Shown: one piece after another, positions 48,850-56,757 of the stretch
Layout: each line of letters begins with the position of its first letter
How positions within the stretch are numbered: position 1 is the stretch's first letter
Source: Candidatus Geothermarchaeota archaeon
GTDB taxonomy: Archaea; Thermoproteota; Nitrososphaeria; Geothermarchaeales; JDFR-13
Length of the DNA stretch: 56,757 bases
Reading direction: 5' to 3'
Assembly (NCBI GenBank): GCA_015523605.1
Contig: WAKC01000029.1
Coordinates: forward strand, 1-56,757
The notes under the pieces: model-generated
Told to the model about the DNA's origin: nothing
Databases searched by the model: none
What the model saw: only the letters and a program-made list of their open reading frames with translations
Program-made: the position numbers and the translations under genes

Positions 48850-49197
48850 TTGGGTTTTAAAGAGATTGATTTTGATATCGAGGATCCGGATAACAGGATA
48901 AACATTTCATCGGATGACTCTCCCTTCATAATATCTTTTGACTTGGCCAATGCTAGCGACTATAAAGAGGATGCGTACACATGGTGTTATGTAGATATCT
49001 TTATAAAGGATAGTGATATTGAGGTGCCGGACGAGTTGAAACGCTTATTCACCCGTTTCATTGATCATGAGTATCAACGTATTTTATGGCGGCATAGGCT
49101 TCTACTTAGAATCATTGATATGGATAAAGCTGTGGAGTATCTGATGAGGGTTATTGATAACTTGAAGGAGCAGATGGAGAAGCATGGTATGATATAA
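48850..49197 (+). CDS. hypothetical protein, start uncertain
   Basis: 115 residues from a TTG at 48850. The same frame stays open upstream to 48766 (reading ...YISNLAELNIKRRRAIVEYLVRNDF...) and looks like coding sequence, but it contains no ATG, GTG or TTG. Before it are two in-frame TGA codons (48754, 48763) and an ATG at 48724. Either translation begins at TTG 48850 or at a rare codon, or the 5' end is damaged. The protein is acidic then basic and mostly helical at its end (HEYQRILWRHRLLLRII). Family not recognised. Confidence 0.55.
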   Translation: MGFKEIDFDIEDPDNRINISSDDSPFIISFDLANASDYKEDAYTWCYVDIFIKDSDIEVPDELKRLFTRFIDHEYQRILWRHRLLLRIIDMDKAVEYLMRVIDNLKEQMEKHGMI

Positions 49198-49200
49198 CTT

Positions 49201-50868
49201 TTACCTCCTCAGTAGTGTGGGTATTTCCTCGGGGCTTGAGACAACGTCGATGAGGAATGGGCCTCTACTTTTAAGCATGTCTTGGATTGCAGTTTCAATG
49301 TCTTCTTCACGGTCTATCCTTAGTGACTCCATACCCATTCCCTCAGCTATCTTTGAGAAGTTGACTACACCGATTCTACCATCTATCCTTGAGCCTATAT
49401 CTCTTACACTTAGCATCTCAAGTATTCCATATGTTGAGTCGTTAAATACTATTATTTTGACATTGATGTTATACTCCACCATTGTCTTTAATTCCTGGAT
49501 GCTCATCATGAGACTTCCATCACCTACTATTGATAGCACACCTTTATATCCCACTTCCTTCATACCCATATATGCCCCTATAGATGCTGGTAAACTGTAT
49601 CCAATGGCTCCAAATCCACCGGAATAGAGATATCTCACCCTTTTATGTGGTGCTATAAACTCTCTAATCCACTGTTCATTCCCTCCAGTATCACATGTAA
49701 TTATGTATCCATCTATGTCTGTTAAAGAGATGGTATGAGCTAGTCTACCTTGATGCACATATCTCGAGTCCTCCTTAGAAATAGTTTCTAGGACTAGCTT
49801 GAGCCTTGCCTCCCTAAGTTTGGGGCCATCTACATCGATATCTTGGGTATCGATAGTTGATAAAAGCCTAATGAATTTGAGAATGTCTCCTCTGAAAGCA
49901 TATCCATTAATATGTTTCTTTACCGTCCAGTCTTCATGAATGTCTCCCCATATATCATCCACCCTATAAATCCATGATCTTTGGATAGTATCTACTTGGA
50001 TGGAGGGGTTTATCCTCTTTAACTGGTTAACCTCGGGAGATCTATGGTCAAGCCCTATTAACAAGGCTATGTCTACTTGTTTTATAATGTCCTTAGCTGG
50101 TGGATATACTTGGAAATCTTTTTCTATAAAGCCTAGATATCCATCTAGATCCTGTGGTATATATCCAGTCATAGATGTTGTTGTTAGGAAGGGCCGATCT
50201 TCCAAGAAGGTCTCCAATTCTCCCCTATCTTCGGGATAAATCTCTGGACCAAGAATGTAGATAACCCTTTTATTTTTATACCTAGTCTCGATCAGTGAAC
50301 TTATCTCAATCGGGATCTCCTCATATGACGGATATTCAGTATCTACAGGTTCTACATCTATATCTACGTTTCCCTGGAGTATGTCATACGGTAATGCAAG
50401 GTGGACCGGCCCTCTCCTACCGGATATAGAGAGATTGTATATCCTTCTAAAAGTCTGGGATATATTGTCTGTGGTTCTAGGTATATATGTTGCTTTTGAG
50501 ATGGGTATGGATGATTTAGCTGTGGATAGGGGTAGATCCACACCGTGGAAGCCGAAATATTCATCCATTCTTGTCTCTCCAGTTATGTAGATGAGTGGGC
50601 TGGCCTCTGCGAATGCTTGGCCGAGACCAGTCAATCCATTTAGGATGCCTGGACCAGCTGTGTCTATGGCTAGACCCGGTTTACCAGTTAATCTTCCATA
50701 TGCATCTGCTGCAATCGTTGTTCCCATCTCATGTCGGAAAACTATATTCTTGATTTTCCTCTGGGTGAGACTATGGTTTAGATGGTAGATATGTGTGCCT
50801 GGAATCGTATATGTATGATTGAAACCTACTTCTTCAATTGCATCGGCTAGGACTTCATATACCTTCAT
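49201..50868 (-). CDS. thiamin diphosphate-dependent enzyme (acetolactate synthase-like)
   Basis: 555 residues in the three-domain POX/AHAS layout. Catalytic Glu47 in FRHEMGTTIAADAYGRLTG, an early PGTHIYHLNH loop, a Rossmann-like middle domain (~190-325), and the ThDP motif GDGSLMMSIQELKTM...NDSTYGIL near the C-terminus. Reactions possible for this family include acetolactate synthase, pyruvate oxidase, benzoylformate and oxalyl-CoA decarboxylase. No small regulatory IlvN subunit or other branched-chain genes are nearby, so biosynthetic AHAS is not supported. Isolated minus-strand gene. Confidence 0.85.
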   Translation of the reverse strand: MKVYEVLADAIEEVGFNHTYTIPGTHIYHLNHSLTQRKIKNIVFRHEMGTTIAADAYGRLTGKPGLAIDTAGPGILNGLTGLGQAFAEASPLIYITGETRMDEYFGFHGVDLPLSTAKSSIPISKATYIPRTTDNISQTFRRIYNLSISGRRGPVHLALPYDILQGNVDIDVEPVDTEYPSYEEIPIEISSLIETRYKNKRVIYILGPEIYPEDRGELETFLEDRPFLTTTSMTGYIPQDLDGYLGFIEKDFQVYPPAKDIIKQVDIALLIGLDHRSPEVNQLKRINPSIQVDTIQRSWIYRVDDIWGDIHEDWTVKKHINGYAFRGDILKFIRLLSTIDTQDIDVDGPKLREARLKLVLETISKEDSRYVHQGRLAHTISLTDIDGYIITCDTGGNEQWIREFIAPHKRVRYLYSGGFGAIGYSLPASIGAYMGMKEVGYKGVLSIVGDGSLMMSIQELKTMVEYNINVKIIVFNDSTYGILEMLSVRDIGSRIDGRIGVVNFSKIAEGMGMESLRIDREEDIETAIQDMLKSRGPFLIDVVSSPEEIPTLLRR

Positions 50869-50923
50869 ATTTGAATGTATCTGGATACTTCATTGATATA
50901 TCAAGACATATAATTCCTCTTCC

Positions 50924-51475
50924 ATGGAGTCCCATAAATGTGGAAACTATTACATCTCGGTCGTCAAAGGGGATATAACAGAGTTTCAGGTGGATGCTAT
51001 CGTTAATGCAGCCAATAAATTTCTTAAGCATGGAGGTGGGGTGGCAGGGGCTATAGTTAGGAAGGGTGGTATGGTTATTCAGGAGGAGTCTGATAGGTTG
51101 ATTAGGGAACGTGGCCCATTAAATGTTGGTGATGCTGTATTTACATCAGCTGGTAATCTAAAGGCTAAAATTGTTATACATACCGTCGGCCCTATATTTG
51201 GAGAAGGAGATGAATATAATAAGATTTATAGGGCTGTTATAAACTCTATAAGCCTTGCTGATGAGAGGGGTATGAGATCTGTTGCGTTCCCCGCTATATC
51301 CACAGGTGTATATAGAGTTCCTCCTGAGATATCGGCTAGGGCAATGATACAAGCCTTAATAGACTATTCTGATTCTGCCAGGAATATTGAGCATGTGTAT
51401 CTAGTTCTCTATACAGATGAGATATATGAGATATTTAGAAGGGTTTTTCAAGAGTTGCTAAGTCAATGCAGATGA
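50924..51475 (+). CDS. macro-domain (ADP-ribose-binding) protein
   Basis: 183 residues, one full macro domain: VVKGDITEFQVDAIVNAANKFLKHGGGVAGAIVRKGG (short form VDAIVNAAN, GGGVAGAI), PLNVGDAVFTSAGNL, IHTVGPIF and FPAISTGVYRVPPE. These residues match MacroD-type enzymes that remove ADP-ribose from proteins or hydrolyse O-acetyl-ADP-ribose. Its last 41 bases overlap the end of the convergent PPP phosphatase gene, so transcripts of the two would be partly antisense. Confidence 0.92.
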   Translation: MESHKCGNYYISVVKGDITEFQVDAIVNAANKFLKHGGGVAGAIVRKGGMVIQEESDRLIRERGPLNVGDAVFTSAGNLKAKIVIHTVGPIFGEGDEYNKIYRAVINSISLADERGMRSVAFPAISTGVYRVPPEISARAMIQALIDYSDSARNIEHVYLVLYTDEIYEIFRRVFQELLSQCR

Positions 51476-52316
51476 AGTCTTCGTCTCTAAAGCCTGTCCA
51501 CATCCCCTCATATTTATATATTGCGGCCTTGACATTGTGGTATGGCTCTCCCAGTCTGCTGAATACCGTTACTAATCTTCCTCCATGCATTATCTTGTAT
51601 CCATCAACTGGTTCATGCCCTCTTACCACCGCCTTTAGACCAGTAGCCATTAGGAAGGTTTTTGTGACGTCTTCTCCAAATAGGTATCCGACTCCTCTAT
51701 AACTTGGTCTTATACCATATCCGTCGAAGGGGTCGTTCCATAGTATTTCTGTCAAGACGTTCTTATCTGGATTTTCAATATCTTTTAGTGATTCAGCGGT
51801 AACTGGTATTCCTCCATGTACAAGGAATAATTCATTGTTTACTACTGCTGCGTGGGGGAGCTGGTCAAACAGGTTTAGAAATGTCTTATATACTATTCCC
51901 CAGTTTTTACCGAGCCTAAGTTTTATTTGATGTGGAAAGTCGTGTGGATAGGGTATCAACCATTCGGGGGGTTCATGGTTTCCCCGTAGAATCAAGACGT
52001 TATATTCACTGGATAGGTTTAGAATGAGATACAGGGCTTCAAGCTGTTTATCCCCTCTATCTAGGATATCCCCTAGGAATATAAGTGTCTCACCCTCTGG
52101 AACCTTTTTTAGGAGATTGGCTAGTGTGATGAAGTCCCCATGTACATCACCAAATATATATGCTCTTGAGAGTTTGTTGATATATGCTACACCCCCTCTA
52201 ATATTTACACCTCTAAAGAATTTCCTGTCTATCAATTCTCTCATCAATTCAATCATGACATCTATATCATCTACATCGACCGCTGCGGATCTCCGTATAA
52301 TGTCCTCTATCGTCAT
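51435..52316 (-). CDS. PPP-family Ser/Thr protein phosphatase
   Basis: 293 residues. All metal-site motifs of PP1/PP2A-type phosphatases are present: GDVHGDF (~75-81), GDILDRGDKQ (~102-111), LRGNHEPPEW (~134-143), LVHGGIP (~190-196) and a C-terminal VRGHEPVDGY. It dephosphorylates Ser/Thr residues in the cytoplasm. Archaea have few such enzymes. Its 3' end overlaps the macro-domain gene. Confidence 0.93.
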   Translation of the reverse strand: MTIEDIIRRSAAVDVDDIDVMIELMRELIDRKFFRGVNIRGGVAYINKLSRAYIFGDVHGDFITLANLLKKVPEGETLIFLGDILDRGDKQLEALYLILNLSSEYNVLILRGNHEPPEWLIPYPHDFPHQIKLRLGKNWGIVYKTFLNLFDQLPHAAVVNNELFLVHGGIPVTAESLKDIENPDKNVLTEILWNDPFDGYGIRPSYRGVGYLFGEDVTKTFLMATGLKAVVRGHEPVDGYKIMHGGRLVTVFSRLGEPYHNVKAAIYKYEGMWTGFRDEDFICIDLATLEKPF

Positions 52317-52361
52317 TACCTACTCACATAAAAATAATTGGGGGTATGTTAAAAATCGGGA

Positions 52362-53498
52362 ATGAAGGCTGAATATGCTATCACCATTACAAAGGGAATC
52401 GCGGATATCGCGTCGAGGGAGGTATACAGCATTACTAGGGAGTCTCCGGAGAAGGGTGATAATATCCTATATGTGTCTCTAGATATGGAGAGACTTTATG
52501 ACTTGATACTATGGGGGAGGACAATATATAAGGTCATCCATATACTGGATAGAGGAAGGTTTAAAACCCTTGATGGTCTGGCCGATAGGATTGAGAAGAT
52601 AGATCTAAAGATGTTTGGCTGTAACGGGTCCTTCGCCCTAAGAACTAGTAGATATGGTACACATGATTTCACTAGTTTGGATGCCAATAGAGAAGTTGGA
52701 GCTTCTATATATCGTTCATTGGTTAGGGCTGGATATAATGTGAGGGTGGACCTCAACACTCCAGATGTTGAATACGTTCTTAGAATCGTGGATGATGAAT
52801 ATCTGTTTGGGGTTAATGTGGTGGGTGAGAGCCTTCATATAAGGAGGTATAGGGTCTATAATCATCCGGCCTCCATCAAGACCAGCCTTGCCGCGGCTTT
52901 GATATACATCTCAGGATATAGTGATGAGATTTTTATTGATCCTATGGCTGGTGGAGGCACTATACCAATTGAGGCAGCAATGATTAAATATAGAGTGGCC
53001 CCGGGTCTCTACCGTGAAAGTCATCCATTAATAAGGCTACCCTACTATGACAAGGAATTATATTATACGAAGAGGAGTGAAGCCGCAGGATATAAGATTG
53101 ATGAGTCGTTTGGAGAGCCTATTATATATAACGATATCTCTCCAAGGTATATGCTAGGAGCGATTAGAAATGCCGAGTCTGCAGGTGTCCAGAAATTTAT
53201 TACCTTTATGTCTTATGATGCGAGGAAGTTGAGCGAGTATATCCCTAGTCTTGAAGGGGGAGTTGCAGTCTTTAATCCTCCCTATGGTATTAGGATGACT
53301 AGGAAGGATGTTATACATGAATTATATTTGGATGTAGTCTCTGAGCTTAAAATATTAGGTGTTAAGAGGATTGTAGGGATAACTAGTGAGGCACGACTCT
53401 TTAGAGATGCTTTGGAGGAGAATGGATATAAAATCGGCTGTAAATATGTTGTTCTCCATGGGAAGCTCACAACACATATCATCTGTGGAGATATATAG
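52362..53498 (+). CDS. THUMP-domain tRNA guanine-N2 methyltransferase (Trm14/TrmN-like)
   Basis: 378 residues. The N-terminal half (~1-165) has the ferredoxin-like and THUMP domains (KTLDGLADRIEKIDLK, FGVNVVGESLHIRRYR). The Rossmann methyltransferase domain follows, with motif I FIDPMAGGGTIPIEAA and motif IV FNPPYGIRM (NPPY), typical of N2-guanosine methyltransferases acting on tRNA position 6. Archaeal Trm14 fits by length and order. Followed 11 bases later by tmcA, with which it may be co-transcribed. Confidence 0.88.
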   Translation: MKAEYAITITKGIADIASREVYSITRESPEKGDNILYVSLDMERLYDLILWGRTIYKVIHILDRGRFKTLDGLADRIEKIDLKMFGCNGSFALRTSRYGTHDFTSLDANREVGASIYRSLVRAGYNVRVDLNTPDVEYVLRIVDDEYLFGVNVVGESLHIRRYRVYNHPASIKTSLAAALIYISGYSDEIFIDPMAGGGTIPIEAAMIKYRVAPGLYRESHPLIRLPYYDKELYYTKRSEAAGYKIDESFGEPIIYNDISPRYMLGAIRNAESAGVQKFITFMSYDARKLSEYIPSLEGGVAVFNPPYGIRMTRKDVIHELYLDVVSELKILGVKRIVGITSEARLFRDALEENGYKIGCKYVVLHGKLTTHIICGDI

Positions 53499-53533
53499 GT
53501 TTAAGTCTTTTGCATAGGATTTATTTGAATGCG

Positions 53534-55840
53534 ATGAAGGGGAAGGAGAGATACGAGTTCGAGGATGTAGCTGAAAATAATTTGAAGGAGTTTCATAGGA
53601 GGATGGTCGTTCTTGAAGATCCAGATTCTAAAACTTTGTCGAATCTGATTAGTAGATATCATGGTGTAAGAGGAGGTAAATACAAGTTTTTGGTAAGTGG
53701 TAAGGAGGGATTGAATGATAATGAGGTTTTGAAGGATGTAGTTAAAAGTCTTCCTGAAGGCGTTGGATATCAGTATCTCCAATTTAAAGATTTGAATAAG
53801 GTTTTAGGCACGACCTGGGATGCTCTGATACTGGATCTACGAATTGATATGCGGCCGAATGATGTGGGTAGACTTATTGAGGTCGTCAGAGGAGGGGGCC
53901 TCATCTTTGTATTGGCTCCTGAACGGGAGAAGTGGAAGAATATGAAGACTCCGTTCCACCAGATTATGGTCACCTCTCCCTTTACACTTGATGATGTGAA
54001 GACCTATTTCCAAAAGTTTTTTGTAGAGAGTCTAGAGAATAGCCCTGGAATATTCTTTCTAGAGGATGGTTTGTTGGAGGGTGATGACGTTAGGACTGGG
54101 GAATATAGACACGTTACACCTCATCTGCCGGAGGATTATACATTCGACGAGAAGATTTATAGATATGCCTTAACTCAGGATCAGGTTGATGTTATAAATG
54201 CGATTGATAGACTTAGTAGGATGGGTAGAGGTTCTGTATTGGTTACAGCTGATAGGGGGCGTGGTAAATCGGCGTCTATCGGTATTGGTGTGGCTGGCTA
54301 TATGATTAAGAAGGCTTCTAAAGAGAATAAGCTTAAGGTTCTTGTTACCGCTCCTGAGCCTTTGAATGCTAGGGAGGTCTTCTCCTTTATACGTAGAGTG
54401 TTTAAAGAGTTTGGGGTTAAACATAATGTTAAGAAGGTGGGTGGAGATATCGTAGAGATAAACAGTGTATTAGGTAAAGTTGTGTATATAAACCCGCCGC
54501 AATCGTATAAGACCAAGGGCGATTTAATAGTGGTTGATGAGGCTAGCGCTATTCCTACGCATATTCTAAATCATATCGCCGAGAAATTTGAGAGGACGAT
54601 ATTCTCGAGTACATTACATGGATATGAGGGTGCCGGAAGGGGGTTCCAGGTTAGATTCCTACCATTAGTCAGGAAGATCTATGGGAATAAGTTATTTGAG
54701 ATTCATATGCGTGAGCCAATTAGGTATGCCCCGAATGATCCAATTGAGAATTGGCTTTTCAAGACGTTTTTCTTGGATGCAGATCCCTACAAATTTAGTG
54801 ATGAGGAATTGAGTGACTTCCATGTTAAGAGACTGAAATATCATAAGTTAGAGCCTGGGGAACTTTTATTCCGTAATCCCGAGCTTCTAAGGGAGTATAT
54901 AGGTATCTACATATATGCCCATTATAGGAATCGACCTAATGATATAATGATTCTGTCTGATGCCCCTCATCATTTTATGAGGGCTCTAACCTATAAAGGC
55001 CATGTAATAAATAGCCTTCATCTAGCTTATGAGGGTGATATGACTGAACGGGATGTTATGAGGACCTTCGCTGGAGACCCACCTTCGGGACATGTTATTC
55101 CTACGATTTTATTGAGGTATTATCCTTATCTTAGGGATATAGCTTGGATGAGGGGTATAAGGGTTGTCAGGATAGCTACACACCCAGATGTCATGAGGAA
55201 AGGTATAGGTAGTAGGGCCCTGGAGTTCCTCCAGAAGGAGGCTAATGAGTTGGGTATGGATTGGCTAGGGGCTAGCTTTGGAGCTACTGAGGAGCTCCTC
55301 GAGTTCTGGTGGAAGAATGGATATTCACCCCTCTACCTAAGCCCAGTTAGAAATCCCGTATCTGGAGAGTTTAGTACAGTCGTTGTGAAGCCTTTGAGTA
55401 GGAGGGCTAAAGAGGCTGTTCAAAAGGCTAGGGTTGATTTTAAGAAGTTATTGATGGAGACTTTGTTAGAGTGTCACTTCAACCTTGAACCGAAACTTGC
55501 ATATCAACTCCTGTCTATGGATAGGTGGGTTATTAACTATGAGCCTCGTTTAAATATGAGTCAGAAGGAGCGGCTTAAAATGTATATCTATGGTGGTATG
55601 GCTTTTGGAGGGGCTTTTGATGCTATACGGGAGTTGGTTAAGGCTCATTTCATGAGGAGTCCAGATAAGAGGGTAAAGATTCCTAGGTTGTGGGAGTATG
55701 TATTGATTAATAGGGTGTTGCAGGCTAGGCCTTGGGAGAAGGTGGCTATACAGTTTGACCTTGATATGGAGGAGGTTGTTAATAGGACTCGTGAGATGAT
55801 TGCTAAGCTTAGACTCTACTATGTATTGGAGGGTGAATAG
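53534..55840 (+). CDS. tmcA: tRNA(Met) cytidine acetyltransferase TmcA
   Basis: About 768 residues from the ATG at 53534; a TTG at 53510 is also in frame, but an AT-rich TATATA at 53493-53498 would start transcription after it. The N-terminal domain is followed by an RNA-helicase-like module with Walker A TADRGRGKSAS and Walker B VVDEASAIP, a GNAT acetyltransferase domain (RIATHPDVMRKGIGSRAL) and the C-terminal tRNA-binding part. It uses acetyl-CoA and ATP to form N4-acetylcytidine in tRNA (and rRNA in thermophilic archaea). The ASCH gene follows three bases after its stop. Confidence 0.93.
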   Translation: MKGKERYEFEDVAENNLKEFHRRMVVLEDPDSKTLSNLISRYHGVRGGKYKFLVSGKEGLNDNEVLKDVVKSLPEGVGYQYLQFKDLNKVLGTTWDALILDLRIDMRPNDVGRLIEVVRGGGLIFVLAPEREKWKNMKTPFHQIMVTSPFTLDDVKTYFQKFFVESLENSPGIFFLEDGLLEGDDVRTGEYRHVTPHLPEDYTFDEKIYRYALTQDQVDVINAIDRLSRMGRGSVLVTADRGRGKSASIGIGVAGYMIKKASKENKLKVLVTAPEPLNAREVFSFIRRVFKEFGVKHNVKKVGGDIVEINSVLGKVVYINPPQSYKTKGDLIVVDEASAIPTHILNHIAEKFERTIFSSTLHGYEGAGRGFQVRFLPLVRKIYGNKLFEIHMREPIRYAPNDPIENWLFKTFFLDADPYKFSDEELSDFHVKRLKYHKLEPGELLFRNPELLREYIGIYIYAHYRNRPNDIMILSDAPHHFMRALTYKGHVINSLHLAYEGDMTERDVMRTFAGDPPSGHVIPTILLRYYPYLRDIAWMRGIRVVRIATHPDVMRKGIGSRALEFLQKEANELGMDWLGASFGATEELLEFWWKNGYSPLYLSPVRNPVSGEFSTVVVKPLSRRAKEAVQKARVDFKKLLMETLLECHFNLEPKLAYQLLSMDRWVINYEPRLNMSQKERLKMYIYGGMAFGGAFDAIRELVKAHFMRSPDKRVKIPRLWEYVLINRVLQARPWEKVAIQFDLDMEEVVNRTREMIAKLRLYYVLEGE

Positions 55841-55843
55841 GGT

Positions 55844-56179
55844 GTGAGGTACCGTAAACTCAAGTTTAAACCTGAGTATCTAAGGCTTCTTAAAGAGGGT
55901 AGGAAGAAGACTACTATCAGGCTCGAGAAGAAATATAGGGTTGGGGAGACGGTATACCTGGCTGATACCAATGGTAGGATATATGGTAAGGCTGTTATAG
56001 AGGATATTGTTGAGAAGAAGCTGGGTGAATTAACAAATAGTGATGCGTTGGTCGATGGCTTCGAGAATCTGGCGGAGCTCCTTACAATCCTTAGGGAGAT
56101 ATATGGTGAGGTCGGTAGGGATAGGATACTCTACATATATCACATAAAAGTTTTAAACTGGTCTAGGAACCCTCCTTAA
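55844..56179 (+). CDS. ASCH-domain protein
   Basis: 111 residues from a GTG, three bases after the tmcA stop. ASCH (PUA-like) features: LKFKPEYLRLLKEGRKKTTIRL, KYRVGETVYLAD and GKAVIEDI. ASCH proteins bind RNA, and several hydrolyse N4-acetylcytidine or related nucleosides. Being in one unit with the enzyme that makes acetylcytidine suggests a linked role, for example recycling ac4C nucleoside. It overlaps the convergent gene by 17 bases. Confidence 0.85.
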   Translation: MRYRKLKFKPEYLRLLKEGRKKTTIRLEKKYRVGETVYLADTNGRIYGKAVIEDIVEKKLGELTNSDALVDGFENLAELLTILREIYGEVGRDRILYIYHIKVLNWSRNPP

Positions 56180-56757
56180 CCCTACTATTCACCCATTCAA
56201 AGTAGCTATATATCCCGTATAGGCTGAAGAGTACTTCCTCCTCTCCATACCCCCTTTTCTTGAAGAACTGTTCCTGAACCTCTACATAAGGTTCTTCAGC
56301 TTTTATATTCATGTAAATCTCCGTAAGATCCTTCCCAGAGTTATACCCTTCCTCGACGATCTCCACCCATCTTCTATAAACCTTTTCATACTCATCTACC
56401 AATTCAACTGCGTTTCCAGCCATTCCAAAGTGTGTAAATGCAAGTTTACGCGGTTGTAAATCCCTCATTTTCAATATACTTTCAAAACTCTTGGGTACAT
56501 TGTGAGGCTTTGGACTTGTAGGGATTACCGTATTCTCATGATAGAGGCCCAGTGAATCTCCCGTAAATAGTATTCCACTCTCTTCGAGGTATATCGACAT
56601 ATGATGTGATGCATGGCCAGGTGTATATATAAACCTGAACGTGTCAACACCTACATCCAATCTATCTCCATCATTAGGAGCAAATAGATTTTCCTGTGGA
56701 ACTGGTTTGGGCTCTCCATATACCTCTGCCACATATCCTATTGTATCTAGGCTTGCT
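56163..56757 (-). CDS. metallo-beta-lactamase fold hydrolase, C-terminal part (5' end outside window)
   Basis: The frame is open to the right edge, reading ...SLDTIGYVAEVYGEP..., so the N-terminus with the HxHxDH motif lies beyond the window. Visible are FIYTPGHASHHMSIYLEESGILFTGDSLG (third metal His in PGHASHH and Asp in GDSLG) and LAFTHFGMAG, the last metal His. A glyoxalase II-like hydrolase of unknown substrate; the C-terminal helical region (~120-189) resembles MBL-fold archaeal proteins acting on thioesters or lactones. Confidence 0.85.
   Translation of the reverse strand, partial: ASLDTIGYVAEVYGEPKPVPQENLFAPNDGDRLDVGVDTFRFIYTPGHASHHMSIYLEESGILFTGDSLGLYHENTVIPTSPKPHNVPKSFESILKMRDLQPRKLAFTHFGMAGNAVELVDEYEKVYRRWVEIVEEGYNSGKDLTEIYMNIKAEEPYVEVQEQFFKKRGYGEEEVLFSLYGIYSYFEWVNSRVKEGS

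Noticed and set aside
1-56757. tRNA genes, rRNA genes, CRISPR arrays, transposases and integrase attachment sites
   Set aside because: I looked for T-loop GTTCRANNC sequences in intergenic regions, regular spacer repeats, DDE/tyrosine recombinase motifs and terminal inverted repeats, and saw none; a covariance-model search would be decisive for RNAs.

Overview
The window looks like about 55 kb of a chromosome from an archaeon of the TACK / Thermoproteota type. I infer this from archaeal gene content (a TmcA tRNA(Met) acetyltransferase, archaeal-type AspRS, GatCAB, an AlaX editing protein with a DHHA1 domain, a PolB2-like polymerase, a RadA-like protein without a P-loop, a CydA/CydA' cytochrome bd pair and a MthK-like K+ channel), heavy use of AGA/AGG and ATA codons, TATA boxes 25-35 bases before many starts, and Shine-Dalgarno strings such as AGGTGAT before downstream operon genes. 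No rRNA, tRNA, CRISPR array or insertion sequence was recognised. The first ~1.5 kb differs in codon and base composition and carries a Cys-rich secreted protein of a kind common in DPANN archaea; it may be transferred DNA or a chimeric contig end.

Layout. (1) 1.7-5.5 kb: a compact set of small zinc-finger, coiled-coil and two-helix membrane proteins leading into a HerA/VirB4-like ATPase. This resembles a Ced/Ted-like DNA-transfer module. (2) 5.7-18.1 kb: methylcitrate-pathway genes (prpD, prpB) and an AMP-forming acyl-CoA synthetase flank two ABC-2 transporter modules. These are an ancient tandem duplication of about 4.5 kb. Its junction is still visible at ~12,297, where a decayed acyl-CoA synthetase fragment abuts a decayed prpB fragment. 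The second copy's ATPase is split by a frameshift. (3) 18.4-27.7 kb: cydA-cydA', a class II amidotransferase, an MFS permease, polB2, and a feoB / dtxR-feoA iron operon. An identical 13-base palindrome lies in front of both cydA and feoB, suggesting joint control by iron. (4) 27.9-38.5 kb: radical SAM protein, two membrane/surface proteins, thioesterase, YkgJ-type Cys cluster protein, adenine deaminase, inactivated RadA with a small helical partner, methyltransferase, K+ channel, GGCT-like protein, glutamine synthetase and a divergent Lrp regulator. (5) 38.5-44 kb: a gat operon in which GatB and a complete aspartyl-tRNA synthetase are one 914-residue polypeptide, followed by gatA and gatC, and divergent from alaX. 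(6) 44-56.8 kb: ornithine-cyclodeaminase-like protein, an arrestin-fold protein with a winged helix, heme O synthase, a DUF885 protein that has lost its metal ligands, a ThDP enzyme, a macro-domain protein, a PPP phosphatase, and an RNA-modification run (THUMP methyltransferase, TmcA, ASCH protein), ending in a truncated metallo-beta-lactamase gene.

The strongest novel candidate is the GatB::AspRS fusion. It would be a covalent archaeal transamidosome in which Asp-tRNA(Asn) is made and amidated by one assembly (GatB-AspRS + GatA + GatC). Next come the shared cyd/feo operator, the possible DNA-transfer module, the tandem duplication with its junction, the arrestin-like protein, and several inactivated-enzyme paralogues.
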